Source of the DNA: Amoebophrya sp. A120
Taxonomy: Eukaryota > Sar > Dinophyceae > Syndiniales > Amoebophryaceae
Length of the DNA: 64,000 nucleotides
Direction of reading: 5' to 3'
NCBI GenBank assembly: GCA_905178155.1
Contig: CAJINV010000022.1
Span: forward strand, 703,073-767,072
Both the position numbers and the translations under genes were made by a program. Position 1 is the first letter of the stretch, and each line of letters opens with the position of its first letter. The notes below the pieces were generated by a model. The model was not told the DNA's origin. It saw nothing but the letters and a program-made list of their open reading frames with translations, and did not search any database. Shown here piece after piece: positions 23,160 to 35,171 of this stretch.

Positions 23160-26100
23160 TTCCGCTGAGAAGGAAAAGTTAGCCCATAGAAAGCCATCAT
23201 TTAGAATCGCTCCTAAAAAATTTGAAACAGATCATCTGATGAAAAACCCTTCCACGATCTTTGGTGCCTCGAAGCTATCTATGCATTGCAAATATGTCTG
23301 GGTCGAGAAATACACTGTGGACTTTGTCATGCTGTTCTGCATGACCCAAAAGGAGCTCCGGTATGCAAGCAATCGCATCACTGATTTCGAGGAGCTCCCT
23401 CAATGCTCCTTAAGAATGCCTCTCCCGCATATAGATGAAATGCGAGACTTCTTTGATGACAAGAAATTGGCGACTTTTGCATTCCATGCATGACAGATTT
23501 TTGTCTGATCGAAAAGAAGCATCACACGTTTCAATCTCCCAGTCCCAGACATGCTTGTAATGCATCACCTCCACCACCACCAGGCAGAATCTTGGGAAGG
23601 ACAAGAACGTCTTCAAATACGACGCCGGGAAGTTTGCCAAAGATCCGAGTGCGAGTGCGTCGTCACGGTCACCCCCGAAGGACTATCAAATGCAAATATG
23701 TATGGGTCTGGAAGAACGAAACTTGTGATGCTGCATTTGGAATCCAAAAAAATCTGTATTGCATGAGAGGCAAATAACGGAAGGCAATTTTTGCCACGCA
23801 GAGAGGGAATTTGTCATGCGGAATAGGCATCAGGATGCTGCCCACAAATCTGTGATGCTAGGCCATGCATTACAAGCGTCATAGATCATGCAAAATATGC
23901 ATGACAAACCTGGCAGTCTTCCAGACCCAGACATATTTGCAATGCATAAGGGCTTAAAAGGTAAAAAAGTTCGGTCAACATCGGTAGCTGTTTGCAAAAA
24001 AGAGATAACAAGTACCCAGTACTGTAGAAGTGAAGATGCGAGGTATAAGATTATGTTTATGTCGCAAAAGCTGCCAACAAGCATGAAGTGGTTAGAATGA
24101 TGCAATAAAATCCAGGTCTGGCGGATCAAGAGGCGAACGAGTTGGACGCCGATGGCAAACTCGGGTCTCGCATGAAAGGAAACGTGATGCACAGCGATAT
24201 TTTTTCCGGCGTATCATCCAGAATTTTCTTTCCCCTGATCCCAAATCGGACTGGAAGAGGCATGGTTCTTGTACATGCAGCATTCTCATCTTGTCGACGC
24301 TTTGGAACCGTGATAAGCCATGATGACTAGCACAGCATGGGGTCTTCAGCTGTACCGAAAGAAGCTGTCCGTGTTACCATGTACATAGGAATTATGCTAG
24401 TCAGGCAACAAACGAACCGTTGAAGCCCTGACGAAAAGTTGTAGGCGCTAAGCAAGACACACGCGCTTGCAGATGCGAAGGGGGAGGGAAAAATCCTTCA
24501 CCATCGATATGCCGAAGATTTCTCGCCGAGCCAGGATGACAAGAAGATAGGTGTGAACAAGCCGTCGATTCTCTTCGGAAGGGGACCCAGCAAGACCATC
24601 AACATCACCGGCAGTATTTTTGGTGACGATCATGAGGTATTGAAAATATATACCTTGCTTGAGGATATGGGAGCGAAATTGAAGTCATTTCACACTTTTC
24701 GAACGAATCTTTTGTGTAGTTCAATTCTAGTTCGATAGTGGAGCAGCGACTTTGATTCGAATTCCTGAAGCGCTTACCGAACAACATACTTTTGGTTTTA
24801 TGTAGCTCGTAGCACATACATCTTTTCATTCCAGCTCAACAACGCCAACATGGAGAGCAACGGTAACAAGCAGGACATCACTCCCAAAGGCAGTAAGAAG
24901 GAAGTTGCGCAGGACGAGAATGATGTCTCCAAGAGCGTCGATGTGAAGGGACATGCCAAGGGAGCTGTGGCCGGCAACGTCGGGTCCGGCTATGGGATTC
25001 TCAAACGCTACACTCTCAACTATTGCTGCATGAATTTGAATTTGTGATGCAAGATCAGCAGTGGTGAAACAGGGCGGAAACTTGCAACTCTCGCACCACA
25101 AAACTGGCACAGGTTTTGCCACTGCTTCGTCCTTCTTCGATTTGTCTTGCAAGGTAACTTGGTCGTATGGCGGCTTATGGTGATTTTGCATGACAAATCA
25201 TGATGTGGTGCAGTCGGGTGCGCATGACAAATCATGACGTCACAGTTTAGAATGTAACGCTTGAGAGTCCCATAGCGGCAAGAGCAATCTTATCGGATGT
25301 AAAAGCGCTGCACTGGCCATTGAAACGCACGCGGAGCGCAAAGTAGGGCATGGCTATGTAGCACAAAATGAAAACCAGGGCCAACTGCAGTCACTGCCAT
25401 GAGCATGAGGCCTGCTGGTATGCATTGAGCGGCAGAAAATCTAGGAGTGATGAAGACACAAAACGTGGCCATCTTTTCTGCAAAGCGGCATCCCGTGCGC
25501 CGTACTTTTACACCGGATAAGCACGGCGGAACAAGTGACTCTCCCCGCCGGTTCCATCCAGGGGCAGAAAGAGTGGGAGTCGGACTCGGGACTCGCGCCC
25601 AAGAACGATGAGCAGGAGCAGGCGCATACGAAGGGAAAATCTGCGGGGGCTGCGGAGGGCAGTGTACGTGCATCAATTTTGAGGATGTAAATGATCCTAT
25701 GCACTGTTGTGCAGAGTCCATTCGTTCATTACCTGCACCACTTCGCAAAACTTTCGTGACGTTTGATTTGATGCTGTACGACGAATTTGTGGTTTCTAAC
25801 TCGAATGCAGATAATAATTTGGTATTCCAGGTCAACAACGCCTCCATGAATAACAGCGGTCGCAGTAACAAGGAAGGTGTACGCACCGCAAATATGTCTG
25901 GGTCTGGGAGACGTGGAACCTGTGATGCTTGTTGTGCTGCATTTTTGTATTTCTCTTTGTAGTGCATGGCCAGCAAAATAAGTACAGCCTCCTTTGTCAT
26001 GCAGAAATGCAGCATGTCAAGCCCACTCGGAATGAAAAAGCTTGGTGTCATGCTTGGTTGCACCCAGATCTCGTTCATCCGTCCAAAACCCAGCATCACA

Positions 26101-27110
26101 AGTTTTCCAGACCTAAACATCTTTGCATTGCATAAAGTGTGCCGAACAACAAAAATGATCTTTTCAAGGGCAAGGGCGACAAGGAAGCCCCTGTGCAGGA
26201 TCAAAAGGGCGTGATCGAGGGCGACGAAACGAAGGGACATGCCGTGGTCCCTGTGGCCGGCAACGACGGAAGCGGCGGCGGCAAGAACGGTCTTATCGCA
26301 TGTAAAAGTGTTGCATACGCAATCCGGATATGCATTGCAAATCTGTCTTGGTCTGGAAGATTGCAAGATTTGTAATGCGCATTGCACGTGACCCATGATG
26401 TCTGTGATGCAAGGGCAGGATCACAGAAGATCTTCTGAGCTGTGCTTAATGATGCATATCCCGCAAGAGAAATGCCCTCTCCACCACGACACGTAGCAAC
26501 TACAATTGGGCTGCTTTTGCATTTGCTGCTCAAGCGATACAGATTTTTTGAGAAGAATCAAATATCAGCATCACAAATTGCACTCTTCGAGACCAAGCCG
26601 CATTTGCATTCCATACCAGATTAACTCGGACTGGGTGTGGGAGGTAAGTTATGGAACAAAAATGTATATAATCTCTAGCCAGCAGTCACTACTATCTCTC
26701 CAGCGTCTGGTGACATGCATTCATTGGAAACAACCAACTTGATGAAATCAAGTCATCTTGCATTTGCGTGTTGCGCGACCTGCGCTTCGGTTCGGGGTCA
26801 GAATCCTTCCCCCGTGTCCAATGCTTTTACAGCGGATCAGCATGCCGGACGAAGGGGTTCCTCCAGTCGATGAGAACATCCAGCGCAATCCTTGGACACC
26901 GAAGAAGGAAAAGGCGCCGAAGGACTATGATCATGCCGCGGCCCATACGCAAGGCAATCGTGTCACTGCCAGGGAAGGGACAGTTGCTCTTTTCATCTTC
27001 TTTTTGTTTGTCCTACATTGGATCGGCCGTGAGGAAAATGAGGCAAAGACTGTAGGCAGCCTCAACTCCCACAGCAGCGCTTTAGGCGGATGATTGCAAC
27101 GCATGATCGA
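23160..27110 (+). CDS. Exon cluster of a gene (or tandem genes) with internally repeated modules
   Basis: Function unknown. Readable exons include 23170-23274, 23570-23678, 23949-23960, 24116-24330, 24439-24636, 24835-24985, 25275 to about 25330, about 25500-25663, 25831-25874, 26135-26323, 26616-26643 and 26815 to about 26980. Canonical introns: 23961-24115, 24637-24834, 25664-25830, and a GTAAGT donor at 26644. The module KGHA..VAGN.GSG-K(S/N) then (N/G)LI(G/A)CKS occurs near 24950-25310 and near 26230-26310. RIS then a linker ending AHTKG/AHTQG occurs near 25525-25663 and 26837-26970. NNA(N/S)M follows two acceptors. The sequence is hydrophilic and low in complexity. I could not close a single frame from start to stop, so limits are approximate. 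Confidence 0.45.
23280..23566. mobile_element. Introner, family A, worn right end
   Basis: Left TATGCATTGCAAATATGTCT is good. The right end TGTAATGCATCA has drifted and the TSD is unclear. Confidence 0.65.
23684..23948. mobile_element. Introner, family A
   Basis: TSD AGGAC/AGGGC (one mismatch). Followed after 12 bp by a canonical GT donor, so one tiny exon separates two intron types. Confidence 0.85.
24991..25274. mobile_element. Introner, family F
   Basis: TSD CCGGC/GCGGC (one mismatch). Inserted in the first copy of the GSGK module; the second copy lacks it at that point. Confidence 0.88.
25880..26134. mobile_element. Introner, family A
   Basis: TSD AGGTG/AAGTG (one mismatch), modular gene. 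Confidence 0.85.
26329..26615. mobile_element. Introner, family A
   Basis: TSD CCGGA/CCAGA (one mismatch). The next exon is 28 nt and ends at a GTAAGT donor. Confidence 0.85.
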
Positions 27111-27114
27111 TCCA

Positions 27115-27374
27115 TATCAAGTTCAAATATGTCTGGGTCTGGATTAGTGTGAGGTTTGTCATGCTTGGCAAACAAGATTCTCAAGTCTGTCATGCGCGTG
27201 ACTCGACTGGCCCATTTTTCTGTCAGGCAGGAACGCAGTTTGTCATGCAGAATTGGCAACATCTAGGAGTTCCGAAATTGTCATGCTGAAGCTGAGCTAC
27301 CTCTTGTGGACTCCTCATGTTGATGCGCCTCTCACCGTGCAAATTTCCAGACCGAGACATATTTGCAATGCATA
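27115..27374. mobile_element. Introner, family A
   Basis: TSD ATCCA/ATCCG (one mismatch). The host frame here is not resolved. Confidence 0.82.
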
Positions 27375-27450
27375 ATCCGAAAGCAAAAGCAACTTTCCGA
27401 GGGTTGTCCGGCTTCCGCGACAGTAACACGACTATTTGCCTGCTCCATAG

Positions 27451-27693
27451 TATCGCAAGAAAAAACTGTTTCACTGTATCTGTAAACTTGTGATGCATAG
27501 ACATAGAATGCTTTCGCGACGCGTTTGTCTTGCTACATCACATGCATGCAACACAGACGCATTTGTTTGGGTTTATCAACGTGTTTTCCCTACTTAGCAC
27601 GTACGCATGGCAAGTTTTTTTTGTTGGGTGTCACGAATTTGTAATGCAAAATTTGCAAAATCCTCACAGTGAAACACTTTTTTTCTCACGATA
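27451..27693. mobile_element. Introner, family D
   Basis: TSD CATAG/CACAG (one mismatch). Host frame not resolved. Confidence 0.85.
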
Positions 27694-28125
27694 CACAGCT
27701 TTGAAATACGGTAAGTGTTTGCTTTTGTGGACTTTGGTAAAAGCGCACCGCTCTCTGGCTCTCTGTCTTGTTGTGCAGCACTTTTCAAAAGTAGCATGCT
27801 AGTATGACTAGGGGTAGTAGCTACAGCACCACGCCAAGGAGAACATACGGCTTTAATAGCGGTAGTCCCACGCCCAGTGAGGACGTTACGCTACGCAGTT
27901 ATGCCGGCTCAGCATGAGAAGATTCACCCACATCGTGCATGAATGTCTCCTGACCCTTCGTCAGTCACCGCATAACAAAAAAATTGTCTACCAGCCAAGA
28001 CCGATTACCTGTACATATCCTGATGAGCATGACACTTCTCTCTCACCTCACCAATTTGACATGACAACGACCCCAGCAGCCTGTGCCGAATTGTTTTTCG
28101 CGAGGACCGGTCGCTATCGCGAAGG

Positions 28126-28174
28126 GACAGACCAGGGTTTGCAGTTCGGGCCGAACTGCAAACCCTGGTCTGTC
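28126..28174. other. Perfect 24-bp inverted repeat with 1-nt spacer
   Basis: Arms 28126-28149 and 28151-28174 are exact reverse complements around a single G at 28150 (arm core ACCAGGGTTTGCAGTTCGG). It is not a terminator-like T-tract hairpin and does not match any introner family. Confidence 0.95.
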
Positions 28175-28277
28175 GGTGGACATGGTGTTGAAAAAAATGG
28201 TGTATAGGATGTACCAGTGCACAGTACTAATTGTGGGTTCTACGAGTAGTATTCGAACATTGCCTGGCACCATAGAG

Positions 28278-28545
28278 TATCAAGGGCAAATATGTCTGGG
28301 TCTGGAAAAGTGCAAGATTTCTCGTCAAGTTCGACTAGCGAGGCGCTCAAGTCTGTCATGCACGTTAACGAAAAGTCCCACTTTTCTGTGATGCAGAAAC
28401 GCAGTTTGTCATGCAGAACAGACAAGTACAAGACCTAAAACCTCAGAAACTTGTCATGCTGAGCCATCGCTTGTGGCGCTGTCATGCTACGCCACCCAGC
28501 ATTACAAATTGAAACTTCCGGACCCACACACATTTGCAATCCATA
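28278..28545. mobile_element. Introner, family A
   Basis: TSD TAGAG/TCGAG (two mismatches by position, shared AG end). Precedes the exon at 28546. Confidence 0.8.
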
Positions 28546-28950
28546 TCGAGGTGGGAAGATGCTGTCTTTGAAGATGATACCAGGCTACCGACTACGCCAC
28601 CCGGTGGACTTTATCAAGTCGCAAAAGGCCTGCATCTTTTACCTGCATTACAGAATGTGTATTTTTTTGCAGAGGCAAAAGTGGCAGCGAATGATTTGAG
28701 ATTTCCACCATCATGTTGTTTGCATGATCAGAAAAACTGGACGACCTCAAAGACGCGATCGCATTTTTTGCACGACGGTACCGGGCGACCATTCCCCGGT
28801 AATCATTTTCTGTTGTGCGCGTCCATGTCCTGCCGTTTCTACGTATCCAACTTTGCGTTCCTTAGCAGGAGAAAGCTGGTCCGTTTCGGCTTAATAAGCG
28901 AAGGCCCAGGTTTACGCCAAGTACCACTGACCACCTGGTTCTCGAGCTAG
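28546..28950 (+). CDS. 3' exon of an unknown gene
   Basis: An open segment from the introner end to TAG at 28948 (about 134 codons) beginning RWEDAVFEDDTRLPTTPPGG. It contains a hydrophobic middle (FLLCASMSCRFYVSNFAFLS) and ends LRQVPLTTWFSS. Upstream, a short open stretch (W-V-L-R-V-V-F-E-H-C-L-A-P) joins in frame when one TSD copy is kept. Function unknown. Confidence 0.45.
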   Translation, partial: SRWEDAVFEDDTRLPTTPPGGLYQVAKGLHLLPALQNVYFFAEAKVAANDLRFPPSCCLHDQKNWTTSKTRSHFLHDGTGRPFPGNHFLLCASMSCRFYVSNFAFLSRRKLVRFGLISEGPGLRQVPLTTWFSS

Positions 28951-29412
28951 TTGCCCAGGCGGGAGCGAAATCGCTAGCATGCACTATCAGTATTCGTTTC
29001 TGTGATATCTTTGGACCAGATGTTCCGGACACTGCCAGGTCGCGCGACCACGTATTGCATGATAATGCTTGATTTTCTTAGCGCCTGGCGCCCATTGCTG
29101 TGCAGGGTGGTCAGTACAAAGAGCAGACCCAAATTATCGCACCACGAAACACATCTGTACTAATATGACCGACTGTAGAAAACGAGGACACTTTCGGTCA
29201 TCAACATGCATTTTTTAGGAAAGCTAGACCGAGAATCTGGTTCCTTCTTTGGATACGGCCCGGAACGAACTCGAGATCCACGATGACCAAGGCACCACCC
29301 CACGCCGGTCGAAGAAAAACGACGCCCGGAAGGTAATCGTCATCGCACAGAACGCCAGCGGGAAACCGCACGAGCTATGCTCTGAAGAAATCACAACTAC
29401 ACACGTGCCAGA

Positions 29413-29850
29413 ATGTTATGCATTCCTCATTTTTTTTCATGTGATGAACCAGGGACAGTTTTTAGCTTTTCGTGCACATTTACTGCCCATCACCGGTTTA
29501 ATCGAGGGCTGCTTAGCGGGTGTGTTGGTTGTGATTGTTCTGAACTTCTATACGCCAAGGAATGTGACGAACACAACAACACAAACGTGAAGATATGGAA
29601 GGAGGACCCGGACTTCAAAGACTGGTGCAAACAGGCAAAGTATCCAAGGGAGAAAGTACGTGCATGCGCGCATAACAATCAGCATTGCAACAACAGCAGC
29701 GGCCATGCGACGACTCCCAGTAAACAGACTTTGCTGCGCTGCTGTTGCTGCAGAGTGGACCACGTTTATTTGAGCAGTATTTTTCCCTTGGATAGCGTGG
29801 CGTTCTACCGTCCCGCTGATGCTGCCGCGAAGAATCCGGAGAAAAGCTAA
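29413..29850 (+). CDS. Possible unknown gene segment
   Basis: A 145-codon open frame ends at TAA 29848. The most protein-like part is ECDEHNNTNVKIWKEDPDFK with D-W-C-K-Q-A-K-Y-P-R-E-K after it, directly before a GTACGT donor-like site at 29656. If that site is used, the rest would be intron. The segment 29249-29400 in another frame (RRSKKNDARKVIVIAQNASG) may be the preceding exon. No family recognised. Confidence 0.35.
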   Translation: MLCIPHFFSCDEPGTVFSFSCTFTAHHRFNRGLLSGCVGCDCSELLYAKECDEHNNTNVKIWKEDPDFKDWCKQAKYPREKVRACAHNNQHCNNSSGHATTPSKQTLLRCCCCRVDHVYLSSIFPLDSVAFYRPADAAAKNPEKS

Positions 29851-32080
29851 AGTATGATAGAATCGTAACGAGTGTCGATCAAAGTGAAATTGCAAAGATT
29901 ACTAGTAGAATTTCAGTTTTTTGACCGCAGACTCAGAAAGATATATCCTGTTAAATGACGTGCCCATCCAAGTTCTGTCATGCAAATCTTGACGCCTGAA
30001 GACAAAATGTTCCTCATGCGCAGCCCTAGCATGAGAGGAATTTTCTAAATGTTCTCTGCACTAGGCATCCGCAGACGACTATAGAGTAACCTAAAATTTG
30101 TCATGCGTAGCAGCGAAAAGCTGTTGCATGTGTAGCCCAACTTCCATGCTGGCGATAGGATGGGATCGTTAACGTTTTTCTTCAGCATACTAATGACCTC
30201 ACAGCTTGTGCCACACATAGATGGTGACATTTGATGAAAAGCAACAGGCCCGATTTTTCTTGTGCTAGATTTTGCTTAAGTATTGTTTCCTGTTCCTGAT
30301 AACACGTATGATTTTTTCTTTCTTAACGACTTTTTTTTTCACTCACTGGGCACATTAGTGTAAATCTGACGTAGTAGGCTTCTTGATCTTACTGCGCAGG
30401 ATTTCAAACTGCAAAACCCCTTTTTCTGTAGATTGATGGGAAATTCTTTTTTCTCCAGGACAATTTGTGTTTTCTTTTTTATAAAAGGGTTAGGTCCTGC
30501 TGTTATCGGCGCAAATTTTTTCAGACACTGTCGGGCATGCACATCACGCGAACGGGAAGAATGGTTTTGCCTGTGCACAGGAAAAGCTGTTCCCCCTTTT
30601 CCTAGTCGGAGTCGAAAGAAGCTGCTTTATTGACACTTCAAGACAGTGCAAGCCGACGCGACTCTAAGCTGCGGAGGTTGGTTGTAGGACGTATCAGAAG
30701 TATTGGAAGATAAAGCATTTCTCGAAAATGCGTTCGGCAATGATTTCTCTGGTAGGGTCCGAACCAATCTAGTTGTGCTGGATAAAAAACTGCCTCCGGA
30801 AGTGTCCACGAAGTTCACGTCAGTAGCTGATAAATGATGGCATCGTCGCTGGTCACCGGGCCTTTTGTTCTGTCTCTATAATATAGCAAAGAACTAGAAC
30901 GCGCAGCCCAAATTACATGTACGAGGCCAGCATGCGGCGCATTACAAGATGCAGTAGGTCTTTGTCTTTATTTAAAAGCTTGTAGCAGAAACAGCGCCAC
31001 TTCAAACCTTGACACAGCAGGAAGTGGCAGCAACAAGAACACAAGATCAAGATGCTAGCGCCATTTACATTTTAGTGTTGGTTTTACGTAAATTGTATTT
31101 ATTTTTTAAAACTGGTGACAGCCTACGATTTACAGAAAACCCTAACAACCAATGAGTCCCGGCGCCACGATCTTAGCGGCCGCATCCGAGCATGCGAAGA
31201 TGCACCGAATTTGTTGTCTTCTACTTTTCTAATGTAAAGGGTTTCTTGTATGTTATTCCTACGTAGAATTGAGAGACAGCTTCGCGGAAGTAGAATTAAC
31301 GGCGCCATCGATGACAAACCGAGATTTTGCAAAAGGCTTTGCTGTTCGGCTTGAATGTAAGTGAGCACAGAGCTAAAGATCTTGTCCGCTGGAAGGACAA
31401 CGAAGCAAAATGTGCCCTATTCTTTGATAGAATACGCGTTCAGCTTTGAGATGGTTCGCACAGTCGCAAATATACTGCTCGCAAGATGAAGTAAGACGTA
31501 GTTGATGGTAGACTTAATTTGGGTTTTTTGAAATGAGGCTGAAGAAAAGCGGTCCTCGTCGTCACGATCGTCCTCCGATTTACCGTGGCTCTGTGCTGCA
31601 AATTTACTTGTTCTCCATGTCGTCACCCACCTCCCGTGACGCAGGTAAGACGCCACGACTCGTGGCCACCCAAACAAACCAGGGACCGCACTTATAGATG
31701 CGTCGCAAACGCCTCTGAACTCATTTCGGTAACGTTTCCGCAAAGTCCCGTTTTCCTTGATTAGTTTTCAGAATACATCAGTACCTGGCTCGCGTTTCGG
31801 TACTAGCGGCCTGATGTAACAGTACTGCGAAGGGGAGGGAAAACTCGTCGTTTCGGTCACAAGACGACTTTTATTGCTGTCAATACGAGTCGAATTAATC
31901 TCCCCCGTGTGCCCACCTCTCTGTCTGTCTCCATCAGTCGAAAAGACCTCCCCCGTGTCGGTCCACCACGGTATTAGCCCTTTCGGTCGAAGTCAGTCGG
32001 TACGGGTTTTTTCTCCATAGCGCGCACACAATCTAGAGGATCGTCTGAAGAGGAGAAAGCGGGCTTTTTGGCGTTCCAGG
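29851..32080. other. Introner-free, mostly non-coding stretch
   Basis: No introner TIRs across about 2.2 kb apart from isolated TTGTCATGC words near 29980-30105. AT-richer than the flanks. Only weak minus-strand open frames are present (see 31417-31743). Possibly a boundary between gene clusters. Confidence 0.45.
31417..31743 (-). CDS. Possible minus-strand gene, unknown
   Basis: A 108-codon open frame with its own ATG (MRKRYRNEFRGVCDASISAV), an acidic patch (GKSEDDRDDEDRFSS) and a hydrophobic end. Further minus-strand open pieces lie at 31123-31368 and 30627-30818. It is the only minus-strand candidate I would keep. Nothing confirms expression. Confidence 0.25.
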   Translation of the reverse strand: MRKRYRNEFRGVCDASISAVPGLFGWPRVVASYLRHGRWVTTWRTSKFAAQSHGKSEDDRDDEDRFSSASFQKTQIKSTINYVLLHLASSIFATVRTISKLNAYSIKE

Positions 32081-32169
32081 TTTTTGCACATTGTGTGCCT
32101 TCCGGGCTATGTGCACATTGTGTGCCTTCCCGGCCTTTGGGCTATCAGGGTGCAGCACGTTTTTCATCA

Positions 32170-33747
32170 GCCCATCGCGATGAAGTTCTGGTGGCCGTGC
32201 ATCACATTTTGCATCAGTTTCCCAGAAAGTGATGCAAAAAGTGATGTACTCCCGACAAAATTCTGGTGGCCGTGCATCACTTCTTGCATCACTTTCCCAG
32301 AAAGTGGTGCAAAAAGTGATGTACTCCCGACAAAATTCTGGTGGCCGTGCATCACTTTTTGCATCACTTTCCCAGAAAGTGATGCAGAAAGTGATGCATC
32401 CGCGACGGAATTCTGGTGGCCGTGCATCACTTTTTGCACAGGCCGGAAAAGTGATGCAAAAAGTGATGCATCCACGACGGAATTCTGTTGGCCGTGCATC
32501 ACTTCTTGCATCACTTTCCCAGAAAGTGATGCAAAAAGTGATGTACTCACGACAAAATTCTGGTGGCCGTGCATCACTTTTTGCATCACTTTCCCAGAAA
32601 GTGATGCAGAAAGTGATGCATCCGCGACGGAATTCTGGTGGCCGTGCATCACTTTTTGCACAGGCCGGAAAAGTGATGCAAAAAGTGATGCATCCGCGAC
32701 GGAATTCTGTTGGCCGTGCATCACTTCTTGCATCACTTTCCCAGAAAGTGATGCAAAAAGTGATGTACTCACGACAAAATTCTGGTGGCCGTGCATCACT
32801 TTTTGCATCACTTTCCCAGAAAGTGATGCAAAAAGTGATGCATCCGCGACGGAATTCTGGTGGCCGTGCATCACTTTTTGCACAGGCCGGAAAAGTGATG
32901 CAAAAAGTGATGCATCCGCGACGGAATTCTGTTGGCCGTGCATCACTTCTTGCATCACTTTCCCAGAAAGTGATGCAAAAAGTGATGTACTCACGACAAA
33001 ATTCTGGTGGCCGTGCATCACTTTTTGCATCACTTTCCCAGAAAGTGATGCAGAAAGTGATGCATCCGCGACGGAATTCTGGTGGCCGTGCATCACTTTT
33101 TGCACAGGCCGGAAAAGTGATGCAAAAAGTGATGCATCCGCGACGGAATTCTGTTGGCCGTGCATCACTTCTTGCATCACTTTCCCAGAAAGTGATGCAA
33201 AAAGTGATGTACTCACGACAAAATTCTGGTGGCCGTGCATCACTTTTTGCATCACTTTCCCAGAAAGTGATGCAAAAAGTGATGCATCCGCGACGGAATT
33301 CTGGTGGCCGTGCATCACTTTTTGCACAGGCCGGAAAAGTGATGCAAAAAGTGATGCATCCGCGACGGAATTCTGTTGGCCGTGCATCACTTCTTGCATC
33401 ACTTTCCCAGAAAGTGATGCAAAAAGTGATGTACTCACGACAAAATTCTGGTGGCCGTGCATCACTTTTTGCATCACTTTCCCAGAAAGTGATGCAGAAA
33501 GTGATGCATCCGCGACGGAATTCTGGTGGCCGTGCATCACTTTTTGCACCGGCCGGAAAAGTGATGCAAAAAGTGATGCATCCGCGACGGAATTCTGGTG
33601 TCCGTGCATCACTTTTTGCACCGGCCGGAAAAGTGATGCAAAAAGTGATGCATCCACGACGGAATTCTGTTGGCCGTGCATCACTTCTTGCATCACTTTC
33701 CCAGAAGGTGACGCAGAAAGTGACGCATCCACGACGGAATTCTAGTG
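32170..33747. repeat. 222-bp higher-order tandem array of hairpin units
   Basis: The unit repeats every 222 bp (marker AATTCTGTTGG at 32481, 32703, 32925, 33147, 33369) and consists of subunits of 75, 75 and 72 bp, each holding an EcoRI site GAATTC or AAATTC. Each 75-bp subunit is itself a near-perfect hairpin: GCATCACTTTTTGCATCACT pairs with its reverse complement across a CCCAG loop. The 72-bp subunit has an ACAGGCCGG centre instead. Three frames on the two strands stay open for over 500 codons because every subunit is a multiple of three. Confidence 0.95.
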
Positions 33748-34205
33748 GCCTCCTTGCAAAACTGTAAAACTTTGGGGGGTGGGACTTTGTGATGCAAATT
33801 CTTGCTGATTCTGGTTCGCCAGAATTTGCGCCACAGGCTTACCACTTCTTCTTGGCTAAAAACTTGCAGCGCTTCCACGTAGAAATGGGTGCGCTGTAAG
33901 ATTTTGAAAGATGGGACGTTAGCATCACAGCTCTGCCACTTCTCCTTGGCCTCAAACTTGGCAACGCTCCCACGTAGAAATGGGCGTGCTGTAAAATTTT
34001 GGACGGTGGCGCTTTATGATGCAAATTCTGAGAGAGATAGACCGTGGCTCGCCAGAATTGCATCACAGATTTGCCACCTCTTCTTGGCCCCAAAATTGGC
34101 GACGCTCCCACGTAGAACTGGGCACGCTGTAAAATTTTGTTGGGAGGGGCTCCCTGATCCAAATGCCGGCTGATTCTGGTTCGCCAGAATTTGCACCACA
34201 GGTTT
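33748..34205. repeat. Degenerate tandem array (about 95-140 bp period)
   Basis: The marker CCACGTAGAAATGGG(T/C)G recurs at about 33876, 33971 and 34110. Other blocks (GCCACTTCTTCTTGGC, TTCGCCAGAATTTGC) recur around it. Copies are diverged. TGTGATGCAAATTC and GCATCACAG words recur as in the introners. Confidence 0.75.
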
Positions 34206-34229
34206 GCCACTTCGGTCTTCTTGGCCCCA

Positions 34230-35160
34230 AAAAGGTCCGTTCTTCTGGATGGTGCCTACAAGGCTCGAAACCGTTGCCCGGATTTTTTTGGGAATCAGTA
34301 TGACAGGCATGGACGAAACCCGGGAGGGGCTTGGGTTTTTCTATTGGGGGCAGCCCCGGCGCGTGGGTTTCCGTGCTTCTGCTTCTGGGTGGTGCCTACA
34401 AGGCTGGCAACGGTTGCGCGGATTCTTTGGGGCATCAGCATGACAAGCATGGACGAAATCCGGGAGGGGCTTGGATATTTCTACCCGGGGCAGCCCCGCC
34501 CGATGGGCCTCCGTCCTTCTGGGTGGTGCCTACAAGGCTGGAAACGGTCTCCCGGATGTTTTTGGGAATCAGCACGATAGGCACGGACGAAATCCGGGAG
34601 GGGCTCGGGCTTTTCTACTCGGGGCAGCCCCGCCCGTTGGGCCCCCGTGCTTCTGGGCGGTGCCTACAAGGCTGGAAACGGTTGCCCGGATTTTTTTGGG
34701 AATCAGCATGACAAGCATGGACGAAATCGGGGAGGGGCTTGGATTTTTCTACTCGGGGCAGCCCCGCCCGGTGGGCTTCCGTGCTTATGGGTGGCGCCTG
34801 CAAGCCTGTAAACGGTTGCGCGGATTTTTTTGGGCGCCAGCGTGGCCAGCAGGGATGAAATTCGGGGGGGGCTTGGGCTTTTTTATTCGGGGCAGCCCCG
34901 CCCGGTGGGCTTCCGTGCTTCTGGGTGGAGCCCATAAGGCCGGAAACGGTTGCCAGGATTTTTTTGGGAATCAGCATGGCAAGCATGGATAAGATTCGGG
35001 GGGGCGCGGGTTGTTCTACTCGGGGCAGCCCCGCCCGGTTGGCTTCCGTGCTTCTGGGTGCGTGGTGCCTACAAGGCTGGAAGCGGTTGCCCGGATTTTT
35101 TTGGGAATCAGCACGACAGGCATGGGAGAAGTCCGGGAGGGGCGTGGATTTTTCTGCTCG
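34230..35160. repeat. About 134-bp tandem array, seven copies
   Basis: The marker GTGCCTACAAGG(C) or a close variant occurs near 34252, 34394, 34527, 34662, 34795, 34929 and 35067, each followed by GGATTTTTTTGGG, CCGGGAGGGGCTTGG and GGGGCAGCCCCG. The last of these is a short perfect hairpin repeated in every unit. Confidence 0.88.
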
Positions 35161-35171
35161 GGGGGTGCCGC

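Noticed and set aside
25290-26396. 368-codon minus-strand open frame
   Set aside because: It is antisense to the modular gene and runs through a canonical intron and an introner.
28614-28640. TATCAAGTCGCAAAAGG as an introner start
   Set aside because: No matching right end or TSD, and the sequence reads through as coding (QVAKGLH).
32170-33747. CRISPR-like regular repeats
   Set aside because: Repeats are contiguous with no unique spacers.
32084-33767. Three open frames over 500 codons in the hairpin satellite
   Set aside because: Open on both strands at once because subunits are 75 and 72 bp; no protein features.
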